Positions 8,841 to 17,994 of a stretch of DNA of 36,235 nt are shown here, one piece after another (within the stretch, counting starts at the first letter, position 1; each line of letters opens with the position of its first letter). Under the pieces are notes generated by a model. That model ran no database searches. It was given only the letters and a program-made list of their open reading frames with translations, and was not told the origin of the DNA. The stretch lies in the NCBI GenBank assembly GCA_017629515.1, contig JAGBXB010000016.1, positions 1 through 36,235 on the forward strand, given 5' to 3'. The DNA comes from Lentisphaeria bacterium (GTDB lineage: Bacteria > Verrucomicrobiota > Lentisphaeria > Victivallales > UBA1829). Position numbers and translations under genes: made by a program.

Positions 8841-9958
8841 ACGGAAAAAAGGTTGATCTTATGAGTGACAATATGGATAAAAAAGAACTTACGGAAAAGT
8901 CGGAAACGCAGAGAATCATTCTGCCCGACCCCACCCGTCTGATATTAAGTCCTTCCCCCCATATCCAGACCGGGCCGGGAACGGGCAAGATCATGCTTCT
9001 TGTGATCGCCTGTCTTGCTCCTGCCATCGTTGCGTCCCTGATGTTTTTCGGACTTCATGCGTTGCGGGTACTTGTGATCACCACGGCAAGCTGTGCAGCA
9101 TTTGAATATTTGTGGAACAGGATCAGCGGAAGGAAAAGCACTTTGAATGATTTTTCCGCCATTCTTACCGGGATCCTCCTTGCCATGAATACCAGCAGTC
9201 TTACTCCCGCATGGGTCTGTGTTGCCGGAGCATTTATTGCCATCATCATTGCCAAACAGATTTATGGCGGTCTGGGGCAGAATCCTTTCAATCCTGCTGC
9301 GGTGGCACGGATCGCCATGCTGACCGGAGCTGCCGGGGCCATGACCAGATTTCCCGCTCCCAACAGCATCTTTTTTGCGCCCATTCCGGATGCGCTGACT
9401 ACGGCAACGCCTCTGGGTGCGGCGGAAAGTTTTTCGGCAATGGGGAAAGGTGTCGAATATTTCAATTCTTCCGCTTTTCTGTGGAGAGCCTTTATCGGGG
9501 AAACTTCCGGCAGTCTGGGGGAAACTTCCGCATTGGCGATCCTTATCGGCGGGATAGGGCTTATTGCTTTAAGGATCATCCGCTGGCATATACCTGTTTC
9601 CATTATCTGCACAGTGGCAGTTTTTGTTTCTCTGGTAAATCATTTCAGTCCGGGGACGACGCCGGGGGTATTGTTCCATCTTTTTTCCGGCGGTCTGCTT
9701 CTGGGAGCGTTTTTCATGGCGACGGATATGGTCACTTCCCCGGTAACAGTAAAAGGCGGGATCGTTTTCGGTATCGGTATCGGCATACTGGTCTGTGTCA
9801 TACGCATTTACGGCTCGTATCCGGAAGGGATGAGTTTTGCCATTGTGCTTATGAATGCACTTGTCCCTCTTATTGATAAAGTTTGTTATATCCGTCCTTT
9901 CGGACATCAGAACATTAAATCCGGCAGGATCGAACCACGCCGCGGGGAGATCAAATAA
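8837..9958 (+). CDS. rnfD: Rnf complex flavoprotein membrane subunit RnfD
   Basis: A 373-residue polytopic membrane subunit, homologous to NqrB, with covalently attached FMN. The flavin motif LTTATPLG is present; Thr191 is the expected attachment residue. About ten hydrophobic segments are visible from residue 50 onward. The first ~35 residues are polar and charged. ATG 8837 overlaps the rnfC stop (ATGA); an internal ATG at 8861 is a possible alternative start that would remove eight residues. The stop overlaps rnfG (TAATG). Confidence 0.95.
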   Translation: MNGKKVDLMSDNMDKKELTEKSETQRIILPDPTRLILSPSPHIQTGPGTGKIMLLVIACLAPAIVASLMFFGLHALRVLVITTASCAAFEYLWNRISGRKSTLNDFSAILTGILLAMNTSSLTPAWVCVAGAFIAIIIAKQIYGGLGQNPFNPAAVARIAMLTGAAGAMTRFPAPNSIFFAPIPDALTTATPLGAAESFSAMGKGVEYFNSSAFLWRAFIGETSGSLGETSALAILIGGIGLIALRIIRWHIPVSIICTVAVFVSLVNHFSPGTTPGVLFHLFSGGLLLGAFFMATDMVTSPVTVKGGIVFGIGIGILVCVIRIYGSYPEGMSFAIVLMNALVPLIDKVCYIRPFGHQNIKSGRIEPRRGEIK

Positions 9959-10761
9959 TGAGTATGGAAAACAGAGAAAAAATCGCAGAAATGGAACGCG
10001 CCGAAGCGGAACGTTTGGGAATGGATGTGGCTTCCTATCATAAGATGCAGGAGGCTATGCGCAGGAAAAAGGCCGAAGAAGAGGCAAAAAAAATCACTTT
10101 TAAAAAGGTTTTGAATGTCTTTTTTCTGGGGGGCTTCCTGTTTCTTGTATGTGCATTTGCCGCAATGATCATGTGTTTTGCCAATGGTGCTACGCGTCTT
10201 CCCAGAGAAAAGGCAAAGAAAGACGCTCTTGCCGTTGCACTCAAAGATATCCTGCCTCCCTTTGATAATGATATCATTGCCACAGAAAAAAAAGTTTCTC
10301 CGGGCAAGGGCAGATATTCCGCTTTGATCTATACGGCGGAAAAGGCGGGTAAAAAGATTGCTTATGCCGTAAAGGTCTCCACTATGGAAGCCTACGGGGG
10401 GAAGATGGAGGCTCTGGTCTCTTTTTCTATGGAGAAAAGGATCCTTTCTTTTGTCATTACGGAACACTCGGAAACACCGGGTCTCGGTTCGGAAGTTGCG
10501 GAAAGAAAAGAAAAAAAGACTTTCCGTACACTTTTTGCTGAAAAAGAAAAAAAGGCCTTTCCATACAATCTTCCGCCGGGGGCGGTTCTTGACCAGTTCC
10601 GCGGTCGTTCCACAGAACAGGCGCCCTGGCGTTTGCGGAGTATGGGGGGCAATGTTGACGGCCGCAGCGGGGCTACCATTACTTCCAATGCCGTAACTGT
10701 TCTTGCCTCCCGTGCGGCTCTTGCTTTGAATGAAATGTTGAAAAAGGAGGTTGTCCGATGA
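9958..10761 (+). CDS. rnfG: Rnf complex flavoprotein subunit RnfG
   Basis: A 267-residue FMN-binding subunit, homologous to NqrC. A single membrane anchor lies near residues 53-75 and the bulk of the protein is predicted outside the cytoplasmic membrane. The FMN attachment motif RSGATITSNAV is present with Thr240 as the expected phosphoester residue. The N terminus carries about 50 highly charged residues before the anchor (MENREKIAEMERAEAERLG and following), more than is usual and likely helical. ATG 9958 overlaps the rnfD stop as TAATG; the stop overlaps rnfE as ATGA. Confidence 0.94.
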   Translation: MSMENREKIAEMERAEAERLGMDVASYHKMQEAMRRKKAEEEAKKITFKKVLNVFFLGGFLFLVCAFAAMIMCFANGATRLPREKAKKDALAVALKDILPPFDNDIIATEKKVSPGKGRYSALIYTAEKAGKKIAYAVKVSTMEAYGGKMEALVSFSMEKRILSFVITEHSETPGLGSEVAERKEKKTFRTLFAEKEKKAFPYNLPPGAVLDQFRGRSTEQAPWRLRSMGGNVDGRSGATITSNAVTVLASRAALALNEMLKKEVVR

Positions 10762-11435
10762 ATTACAGCAGGGAATTTTTCAAAGGTATCTGGAAAGAAA
10801 ATCCGGTACTTGTACTTATGCTGGGGATGTGTCCCTCCCTTGCCACTACCGGCAACGGAAGCAATGCGCTGGGAATGGGGCTGGCCACAACTTTTGTACT
10901 TGCGTGCAGTAACCTTGTCATTTCCTCCATCCGGAAAATCGTGCCGGGGAAGATCCGCATACCCTGTTATATCGTGGTGATCGCCGCTTTTGTAACGGTG
11001 GTGGATCTTCTGATGCAGGCATATACAGGCTCGTTATACAAGGCACTGGGGATCTTTATCCCCCTGATTGTGGTAAATTGTATCGTCCTCGGCAGAGCGG
11101 AGGCCTTTGCCTCCAAACATGGGCTTGTGGAGTCATTTCTTGACGGCGCGGGAATGGGATGCGGTTTTACTTTGGCGTTGGTCCTTATAGGGCTTATCCG
11201 GGAATTTCTTTCTGCCGGAACTCTTTTCAATATCCATATAGCGGAAAATTATCCTGTGACATTTGCAGTGATGGGACAGGCTCCCGGAGGATTTATTGTG
11301 ATGGGATTTATTCTTGCAGGGATGAATTTCCTGAACATGCGCAAGGCAAAAAAAGAGGGCGGAAATTTTGTCAATCCGGTGGATATGGATTGCAGACATT
11401 GTATGATCTGCAGGCTCCCGGAGGATGAAAAATAA
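10758..11435 (+). CDS. rnfE: Rnf complex subunit RnfE
   Basis: A 225-residue integral membrane subunit paired with RnfA. It has the matching cysteine signatures LGMCPSLA (Cys25) and VNCIVLG (Cys108). The membrane domain ends near residue 195; the tail then carries an extra cysteine cluster, MDCRHCMICRL (C212, C215, C218), close to the C terminus, which is not part of the usual RnfE core. This could bind a metal or iron-sulfur centre or be a disulfide site. It closes the rnf operon: after the stop there is a T-rich stretch and then a separate promoter for the next gene. Confidence 0.95.
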   Translation: MNYSREFFKGIWKENPVLVLMLGMCPSLATTGNGSNALGMGLATTFVLACSNLVISSIRKIVPGKIRIPCYIVVIAAFVTVVDLLMQAYTGSLYKALGIFIPLIVVNCIVLGRAEAFASKHGLVESFLDGAGMGCGFTLALVLIGLIREFLSAGTLFNIHIAENYPVTFAVMGQAPGGFIVMGFILAGMNFLNMRKAKKEGGNFVNPVDMDCRHCMICRLPEDEK

Positions 11436-11455
11436 GTTTTTTTTGCCTTTGAAAG

Positions 11456-11484
11456 TTGAAAAAAAAACTCTTTTGTGCTAATTT
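11456..11484 (+). promoter_or_regulatory. Promoter candidate for the aldolase-SDR gene
   Basis: TTGAAA (11456-11461), a 17-base spacer, and TAATTT (11479-11484) resemble a sigma-70 promoter. It lies in the 93-base gap between rnfE and the ATG at 11529, about 45 bases upstream of that start. Confidence 0.45.
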
Positions 11485-11528
11485 AAGTATAGAATTTTAC
11501 CAATAATCTGTAAAGAAAGGCTGTTGAC

Positions 11529-13451
11529 ATGTCTCTTGAAACTCTTGTCAAACTCTCCAACAAGTATGGTTCTGATGCTTCCTGTGTGATCGCAGGCGGC
11601 GGTAACACATCTTTCAAGGATGAAAAATTCCTTTATGTCAAACCAAGCGGGATCGCTCTTGCCACCATTCAAAAGGATGACTTTGTGGCTCTCGACCGCA
11701 GTATTCTGCGTAAAGTTTTTACGGAAACTTTTTCAGGGGATGAAAAGATCCGGGAAGAGGAAGTAAAGAATTTTATTGCTTCTTCCGTTGCTCCCACCTC
11801 CTGCGGCAGACCTTCTGTGGAAGCTCCTTTGCATGAACTTATGGACTTTGCTTATGTCGTACATCTGCATCCTGTTCTTGTAAATGGTCTTATGTGTTCT
11901 GCTGATGCGGAAAAAGTCTGCAAAACTCTTTTCCCGGCTTCTCTCTATATCCCCTACACTGATCCCGGCTATGTCCTTGCTGTTGCAGTAGCCGGTGCTG
12001 TGAAAAAATATGTGGCGGAAAATAACTGTCAGCCCTCTCTCATCTTTTTGCAGAACCATGGCGTATTTGCCGGAGCAAACAGTGAAGAAGAGATGATTGC
12101 CCTCTATGACAAAGTCTTTTCCACTCTGGAAGAAGCATACGCCAAAGCAAATATTGCCACTTCCTTTGTGCCTGAAAAAGCCGATGGGGAAACCGTAAGA
12201 ATGTTTGCTCCCAAACTGCGTACACTTCTGGGAACAGAAAATGCCGATGGTACACTTGACCGTAAATTTGTGATCCCCGCAGGTATTTTCACTCCGGCGG
12301 AGGGGGCATTGACTCCTGATCACATCGTATATGCCAAATCTTATGCTTTTACCAAAGACGCCCCCTGTAAAGATTGCATCAATGCTTTTGCTGCTGAAAA
12401 AGGATATAAACCTGTGGTGGTGAATCTTCCCGGTAAAGGGGTATTCTGTGCAGGAAATACTATGAAAGAAGCGGAAGTAGCCGTAGAGATCGCCATGAAT
12501 GGCGCACAGATCGTTGCGCTTGCTTCTGCTTTCGGCGGTGTCCGGTTCCTGAATGACCGTGAACGCTCCTTTATCGAAAACTGGGAAGTGGAATCTTACC
12601 GGAAAAATGCTCTTGCAAAGAAAAATACCGGACGGCTTGCCGGAAAAGTTGCCGTTGTTACCGGGGCAGCCCAGGGATTCGGTTACGGGATCGCGGAAGA
12701 ACTGGCAAGAGAAGACGCCATTGTGGTCATTGCGGATATGAATATGGAAGGAGCCCAGAGTGCTGCCGATACCATCCGGGCTGCTTACCCTGCCTCCTGC
12801 GCCTTTGCGGTTGCTGTGAACGTTTCCAATGAAGAATCTGTTGCGGCAATGGTTCAGTCTGTTGCGGAAAAATGCGGCGGGATCGATCTTTTTGTTGCCA
12901 ATGCCGGTGTGGTGCGGGCAGGTTCCGTAAAAGAAATGACTCTCAAAGACTGGGAATTTGTTACGGACATCAACTATAATGGTTACTTCCTCTGCGTCAA
13001 ACATGTTGCCTCCCTCATGTCTGCGGAAACTGCCGACGGCGGCGACTGGCTGGATATCGTTCAGGTGAACTCCAAGAGCGGGCTTCAGGGCAGTAACCGT
13101 AACGGAGCTTATGCCGGAGGAAAATTCGGCGGTATCGGCCTGACCCAGAGTTTTGCTCTGGAACTGGTTGCCGACCGTATCAAAGTAAACAGCGTATGCC
13201 CCGGCAACTTCTTTGACGGACCTTTGTGGAGCAATCCGGAAAAAGGACTTTTCGTTCAGTATTTGAAGAGCGGTAAAGTTCCCGGAGCAAAAACTGTGGA
13301 AGATGTAAAGAAATTCTATGAAAGCAAGATCCCCATGAACCGGGGCTGTTTCCCCAAAGATGTGGCAAAAGCCATTATCTATTCTGTGGAACAGAAATAT
13401 GAGACCGGTCAGGCGATCCCTGTCACCGGCGGTCAGGTCATGCTGAAATAA
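11529..13451 (+). CDS. Bifunctional class II aldolase / short-chain dehydrogenase
   Basis: A 640-residue two-domain enzyme. Residues 1-~360 are a class II aldolase/epimerase domain with metal-binding histidines H112 and H114 (VHLHP) and H177 (NHGVF). Residues ~370-640 are a short-chain dehydrogenase: TGAAQGFG (378-385), NAGV, catalytic Ser in VNSKSG, and Tyr528/Lys532 (YAGGK). The architecture matches the RhaD-type rhamnulose-1-phosphate aldolase/lactaldehyde dehydrogenase family, which cleaves a ketose phosphate and oxidises or reduces the resulting aldehyde. No other rhamnose genes are adjacent, so the substrate is uncertain. ATG 11529 follows AAGAAAGG. The gene has its own promoter and a strong terminator, so it is a single-gene unit. 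Confidence 0.88.
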   Translation: MSLETLVKLSNKYGSDASCVIAGGGNTSFKDEKFLYVKPSGIALATIQKDDFVALDRSILRKVFTETFSGDEKIREEEVKNFIASSVAPTSCGRPSVEAPLHELMDFAYVVHLHPVLVNGLMCSADAEKVCKTLFPASLYIPYTDPGYVLAVAVAGAVKKYVAENNCQPSLIFLQNHGVFAGANSEEEMIALYDKVFSTLEEAYAKANIATSFVPEKADGETVRMFAPKLRTLLGTENADGTLDRKFVIPAGIFTPAEGALTPDHIVYAKSYAFTKDAPCKDCINAFAAEKGYKPVVVNLPGKGVFCAGNTMKEAEVAVEIAMNGAQIVALASAFGGVRFLNDRERSFIENWEVESYRKNALAKKNTGRLAGKVAVVTGAAQGFGYGIAEELAREDAIVVIADMNMEGAQSAADTIRAAYPASCAFAVAVNVSNEESVAAMVQSVAEKCGGIDLFVANAGVVRAGSVKEMTLKDWEFVTDINYNGYFLCVKHVASLMSAETADGGDWLDIVQVNSKSGLQGSNRNGAYAGGKFGGIGLTQSFALELVADRIKVNSVCPGNFFDGPLWSNPEKGLFVQYLKSGKVPGAKTVEDVKKFYESKIPMNRGCFPKDVAKAIIYSVEQKYETGQAIPVTGGQVMLK

Positions 13452-13462
13452 GTTCCCACTGA

Positions 13463-13486
13463 GCCTCCTGAAAAGGAGGCTTTTTT
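13463..13486 (+). terminator. Intrinsic terminator after the aldolase-SDR gene
   Basis: GCCTCCT, a GAAA loop, AGGAGGC, then six T residues, 11 bases past the stop codon. Outer bases CCCAC and GTGGG can extend pairing around it. Confidence 0.93.
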
Positions 13487-13540
13487 GTGGGTGGATACCG
13501 TATATTTTTAAGGTATGAGGGTATGTAAGGAGGCTGTTTT

Positions 13541-16500
13541 ATGACACGAATTATCCAGACACCATTTCCCGCTTCGTGTATTCTCTGTTTTTGCGGAGAT
13601 ATTCTTGAATTCCGTGCAGAGAGTGATTCCCTCCTGAAAGGAAAATTTTTCCTGCGTACCAATCTGGGCAACGGTTCCGTCATGCTGGAGGAAAGGATCT
13701 GGAAGATCGAAAAAGAAAAAGATCCGGACGGGCAGGACTGGACAAATATTGAAATGGAAAAGGTGGATGATTATACCGGTAAGATCCGTATTTTACTGGA
13801 TGAGACAGGTCACTATGAGGCAAAATGTTTTTTCCTCACCGAAGAGGGGGAGATCCTCTGGGCGGAGGGGGAAAATGTCCATATCAATATTGAGCCTTCC
13901 ATAACAAGTTGCGCCAACAGTATCTATTGTGCTTTTGTCCGGCAGTTCGGCAGAAATAAATTGCTGCCTTTCAAAAAGGAGGCAGACGGGGTTACAACGG
14001 AACTGTTGGAACAACTGGATGCAAAAGGATATACGGTCATTCCCCCATCCGGGACTTTCCGGGATCTTATCAGGGAACTGGATCATATTTTTGACCGTTT
14101 GCATTGCCGTATTCTACATCTTCTTCCGGTAAATCCCACCCCCACAGTTTATGGGAAAATGGGGCGTTACGGCAGTCCTTATGCCGCATTGGATTTTACT
14201 GCGATCAATCCGGAATATGCGGAATTTGACCGTTCCGCCACTCCGCTGGATCAATTTATGGAACTTGTGGATGCCGTTCACAGAAAGAACGGGAAAATAA
14301 TGATCGACATCGCCATCAATCACACCGGATGGGCGGCAAAACTGCATGAGACACATCCCCAGTGGCTTGTTCGTAATGAAGATGGTTCCATCCATTCCCC
14401 CGGCGCATGGGGCGTTACATGGGGGGATCTTACGGAACTGGATCACTCCAGAAAAGATCTCTGGATCTATCTGGCCCATGTATTCCGCACATGGTGTATG
14501 CGGGGGGTGGATGGTTTCCGGTGCGATGCCGGTTACATGATCCCTGCGGAAGCGTGGGAATATATTGTGGCAAAAGTGAGAAAAGAGTTTCCTGATACCA
14601 TTTTTCTGCTGGAAGGACTTGGGGGAGATCCTGCCATCACCAATCTGCTTCTGGATAAAGTGAATATGAACTGGGCATATTCCGAACTTTTCCAGAATTA
14701 TTCCCGGCAGGAGATCGAAGGATATTTGAATTATGCCTGGCAATGCAGTTCCGGTAAGGGGCTTATGGTTCATTATGCGGAAACCCATGATAACGACCGC
14801 CTTGCGAAAGTTTCTCATACATACGCAAGGATGCGGACACTTCTTGCCGCCCTTGCGTCCAATTGCGGCGCATTCGGATTCACCAACGGCGTGGAATTTT
14901 TTGCAGAAGAAAAAGTGGATGTGCATGATGACAGGGCATTGAATTTTGCTTCCTCTGAAAATCAGGTGGAATTGATAGGAAAAGTCAATACCATTCTTGC
15001 CTCCCATCCTGCATTTCATCATAACTCAGAGATCTTTTTTGCCGATTCCGGCAATGAGCAAGGAGTGGTTTTCAGCAGAAATTCCGCTTCCGGAAAACAT
15101 CCCCTTGTGATCGTGGCAAATCTGAATACGGAAAAAGTCATAAAACTGCAATGGAATCCCAGAGAGACCGCTGTTGACGCCAGTACCGTATATGATCTTC
15201 TCACATCTGAAAAAGTGGATCTTGTATATGGTTCCGGAGGGAAATATTCTCTTCTGCTTGCCGGAGGGCAGATCATGTGTTTATCGCCGGTAAATCACAT
15301 TACCGGAGAAAAACACTCTTCCGGGGAAGAAAAAACGCTTCCGGAATACCGCAGAGACCGCATCCGCAAACAAAATGCCGCCTCTATGGCAATGAAGATC
15401 CTGCATACTTTACGCGCCAGTCCTGTTGCAGGGGAAGATGAAAAAGCGGAATTTCTTGCAGAAGAGATCCTTGCTTCCCCCTTGTCTTTTTTCTCTTCCG
15501 CAGTGAAAAAAGCCGGGAAAAAAGGCCTGCTCCCGTTGATCCAGTGGCATTATCCCGAGGATCACAAAAGACAACTTATGGTTCCTCCGGGACATTTTCT
15601 TCTTGTAACAGCCCCCTGCCGTTTCCGCGCCAGTATCCATGTGAACGGAAAGTTTTATTCTGTCGTACGGGGATTGCAGACAGAGGATAAAAAGACCTTT
15701 TTTGCTTTCCTTGTGCCGCCGGAAATGGAAAATACTGGAGAATATGCGACCGGGGAACTGCTTACAAATGTATTTTGTGATGACCGCCCGGAAAGGCTTT
15801 CCTCCCCTCTGCTTTTCCTTTCCCCTTCTCTTTCCCATATCCCTCTCTCTTTTACCGGAAATAATTTAAGAAAGAGCCGAATGAGGTATCTGCGGGGCAA
15901 CGGCAGAGGCGGGTTTGTTTTTCAGGAACTTCTTCCGGAAGTACTGCACAGCCGTTATGACGCACTTTTCCTTGCCAATCTGCATCCGGATTATCCGGTG
16001 GACAGACACATCCTTTTGCGCCGTTTCCGCTGTTACGCAATGGGAGAAGGACAGATCCGGGAACTGAACAGCGACCAACTCTGTTCTTTCCATATCGGGG
16101 AAGATGGCGGTGGAATATGGAAATATGAATTGCCGGTAGGCAACGCCCTTTCGGTTTCCCTGCTCCTGAAGATCCTGCCTGTTGCCGGAGAAAATTCCTG
16201 TCTGGTCACGCTGAAAAGAGAAGCCCATTTGAGAGAGGATCTGCGGGGCGGCGGCTTGAAAGAAAATGACCATTTGCGTTTTCTTTTCCGTCCGGATCTG
16301 GAAGACCGGAACTATCACGGGGAAACAAAAGTTGCTTTCGATTCCCGGGAGGTCTGGGGCGGAAAAATACATACATACCCCCGGGGGGAGGGCAGTACAT
16401 TGCGTTTTACTGCCGCAGAGGACAGGATTCTGGAAGTAAGCAGTTCTTCCGGTATATTTGTGAGAAGTGATGAATTTCTTTATAATATACGGCAGGAGGA

Positions 16501-17887
16501 TGAAAGCAACCGGAATCTGCCGGATACAACAGATCTTTACAGCCCCGGATATTTTCAGTTTTCCCTTGCCACTGATGAAAGCATCACTTTCCTCATTCAG
16601 GAGGGCAACGGGAATTTTCCCGCTCCGGTTTTTCCTGCTTTGACGGAAAAAGATTTTGCCCCGTGCCGGAAAAGCGTAAAAGAGATCTTGGAGGATTCTC
16701 TTGCCCAGTTTGTTGTGAAACGGGAGGAGAACAAGACCGTTATTGCCGGTTATCCCTGGTTTCTGGATTGGGGCAGAGATACCCTTATTGTTGCCCGGGG
16801 ATTGCTTGCTTCAAACCGTTTTACGGAGGATGTGAAAGCCATTATTACACAATTTGCCTCCTATGCGGAACACGGCACGATCCCCAATATGATCTGCGGT
16901 GGCAATGCGGATAACCGGGATACCAGCGATGCTCCGCTCTGGCTCTTTACTTTGTGTGCCGATCTCTGTAAAAAGGAAAAATCTTATTCTTTCCTTGATA
17001 CACTTCTGCCCCGTACGGGATTGACCTTGAAAGAAACTCTTCTGCAAATGGCGGAGGGATTGCTTGAAGGAACACCCAACGGGATCAAAGCAGATCCGGA
17101 AAGCGGTCTCCTTTACAGTCCGCCTCATTTTACATGGATGGATACCAATTATCCCGCCGGAACGCCCAGAGAGGGATATCCTGTGGAAATTCAGGCATTG
17201 TGGTTTGCCGCATTGGATTTTCTGGCAGAAATCACAGGGGAACTTTTCTGGAAGGAATCGGCGGAAAAAGTCCGTGCTTCATTTTTACGGTATTTCCCAT
17301 TGAAAGAGGAGGGGTATTTATCCGATTGTCTCCATGCTTCCAGAAATACCCCTCCTTCCGGAGCTGTTGCCGATGATCATTTGCGCTGTAATCAACTTTA
17401 TGCCATTACATTGGGAATCATTCCGGAAGAGGAAAAAGATCTGGCGGAAAATATCCTGCAAGGTTGTTCCTCTCTTCTTGTGCCGGGCGGAATGCGCTCT
17501 CTTGCAGACCGGGAAACGAAATATCTTCTTCCCATTTATGGCAATCATGGACAACTTCTTAACGATCCCTCCCATCCTTATCAGGGAAAATATGAGGGGG
17601 ATGAGGATACAAAAAGAAAGATCGCCTACCATAACGGTACCTGCTGGACATTGCCGTTCCCGCTTTACAGTGAAAGTATATTCCGTCTTTACGGGAAAGA
17701 CGCTCTTTCTGATGCAAAAGCCATTCTGGGAAGCAGTATATGGCTCTTCCGCAATGGTGTCTGCGTGGGGCAGCTTCCGGAGATCATGGACGGGGATTAT
17801 CCCCATACTCCGAAAGGGTGTCAGGCGCAGGCTTGGGGGATGAGCGAACTCTTCCGGGTTTGGACTCTTCTGGAAGAAGGTAAATAA
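13541..17887 (+). CDS. GH13 + GH133 glycogen/alpha-glucan debranching enzyme
   Basis: A 1448-residue enzyme that joins an alpha-amylase-type GH13 barrel to a GH133 amylo-alpha-1,6-glucosidase. In GH13 (about 170-560) the catalytic residues are D329 (GFRCD), E358 (LLEGLGG) and D417 (THDNDR). A middle region near 775-800 has the GDE_N-like signature GNGRGGF followed by SRYDALFLANL. The C-terminal GH133 toroid begins near 1060 with PWFLDWGRDT (W1073 to D1080). The order is that of the eukaryotic two-activity debranching enzyme AGL; most bacterial GH133 proteins are about half this length. No signal peptide is seen, so it is probably cytoplasmic and acts on storage glycogen or imported dextrins. 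AAGGAGG sits seven bases before ATG 13541. Confidence 0.9.
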   Translation: MTRIIQTPFPASCILCFCGDILEFRAESDSLLKGKFFLRTNLGNGSVMLEERIWKIEKEKDPDGQDWTNIEMEKVDDYTGKIRILLDETGHYEAKCFFLTEEGEILWAEGENVHINIEPSITSCANSIYCAFVRQFGRNKLLPFKKEADGVTTELLEQLDAKGYTVIPPSGTFRDLIRELDHIFDRLHCRILHLLPVNPTPTVYGKMGRYGSPYAALDFTAINPEYAEFDRSATPLDQFMELVDAVHRKNGKIMIDIAINHTGWAAKLHETHPQWLVRNEDGSIHSPGAWGVTWGDLTELDHSRKDLWIYLAHVFRTWCMRGVDGFRCDAGYMIPAEAWEYIVAKVRKEFPDTIFLLEGLGGDPAITNLLLDKVNMNWAYSELFQNYSRQEIEGYLNYAWQCSSGKGLMVHYAETHDNDRLAKVSHTYARMRTLLAALASNCGAFGFTNGVEFFAEEKVDVHDDRALNFASSENQVELIGKVNTILASHPAFHHNSEIFFADSGNEQGVVFSRNSASGKHPLVIVANLNTEKVIKLQWNPRETAVDASTVYDLLTSEKVDLVYGSGGKYSLLLAGGQIMCLSPVNHITGEKHSSGEEKTLPEYRRDRIRKQNAASMAMKILHTLRASPVAGEDEKAEFLAEEILASPLSFFSSAVKKAGKKGLLPLIQWHYPEDHKRQLMVPPGHFLLVTAPCRFRASIHVNGKFYSVVRGLQTEDKKTFFAFLVPPEMENTGEYATGELLTNVFCDDRPERLSSPLLFLSPSLSHIPLSFTGNNLRKSRMRYLRGNGRGGFVFQELLPEVLHSRYDALFLANLHPDYPVDRHILLRRFRCYAMGEGQIRELNSDQLCSFHIGEDGGGIWKYELPVGNALSVSLLLKILPVAGENSCLVTLKREAHLREDLRGGGLKENDHLRFLFRPDLEDRNYHGETKVAFDSREVWGGKIHTYPRGEGSTLRFTAAEDRILEVSSSSGIFVRSDEFLYNIRQEDESNRNLPDTTDLYSPGYFQFSLATDESITFLIQEGNGNFPAPVFPALTEKDFAPCRKSVKEILEDSLAQFVVKREENKTVIAGYPWFLDWGRDTLIVARGLLASNRFTEDVKAIITQFASYAEHGTIPNMICGGNADNRDTSDAPLWLFTLCADLCKKEKSYSFLDTLLPRTGLTLKETLLQMAEGLLEGTPNGIKADPESGLLYSPPHFTWMDTNYPAGTPREGYPVEIQALWFAALDFLAEITGELFWKESAEKVRASFLRYFPLKEEGYLSDCLHASRNTPPSGAVADDHLRCNQLYAITLGIIPEEEKDLAENILQGCSSLLVPGGMRSLADRETKYLLPIYGNHGQLLNDPSHPYQGKYEGDEDTKRKIAYHNGTCWTLPFPLYSESIFRLYGKDALSDAKAILGSSIWLFRNGVCVGQLPEIMDGDYPHTPKGCQAQAWGMSELFRVWTLLEEGK

Positions 17888-17900
17888 ATATCTTTCTCCC

Positions 17901-17930
17901 TCCGTACCCCTCCGTACTCCTCCGTACTCC
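17901..17930. repeat. Three tandem 10-bp units
   Basis: TCCGTACCCC followed by two copies of TCCGTACTCC lie between the convergent ends of the debranching enzyme and tsf. This is a short tandem repeat with no assigned role. Confidence 0.8.
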
Positions 17931-17937
17931 CACACAC

Positions 17938-17968
17938 AAAAAAAGGCGCACCCTTGAGAGGTGCGCCT
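17938..17968 (-). terminator. Intrinsic terminator of rpsB-tsf
   Basis: A perfect nine-base stem (AGGCGCACC and GGTGCGCCT, seven-base loop) lies just past the tsf stop. Read on the minus strand it is followed by a run of T. The + strand side has no T run, so it mainly ends tsf transcription. Confidence 0.9.
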
Positions 17969-17994
17969 GAATATTGGAATCTACCGGAGGAAAA

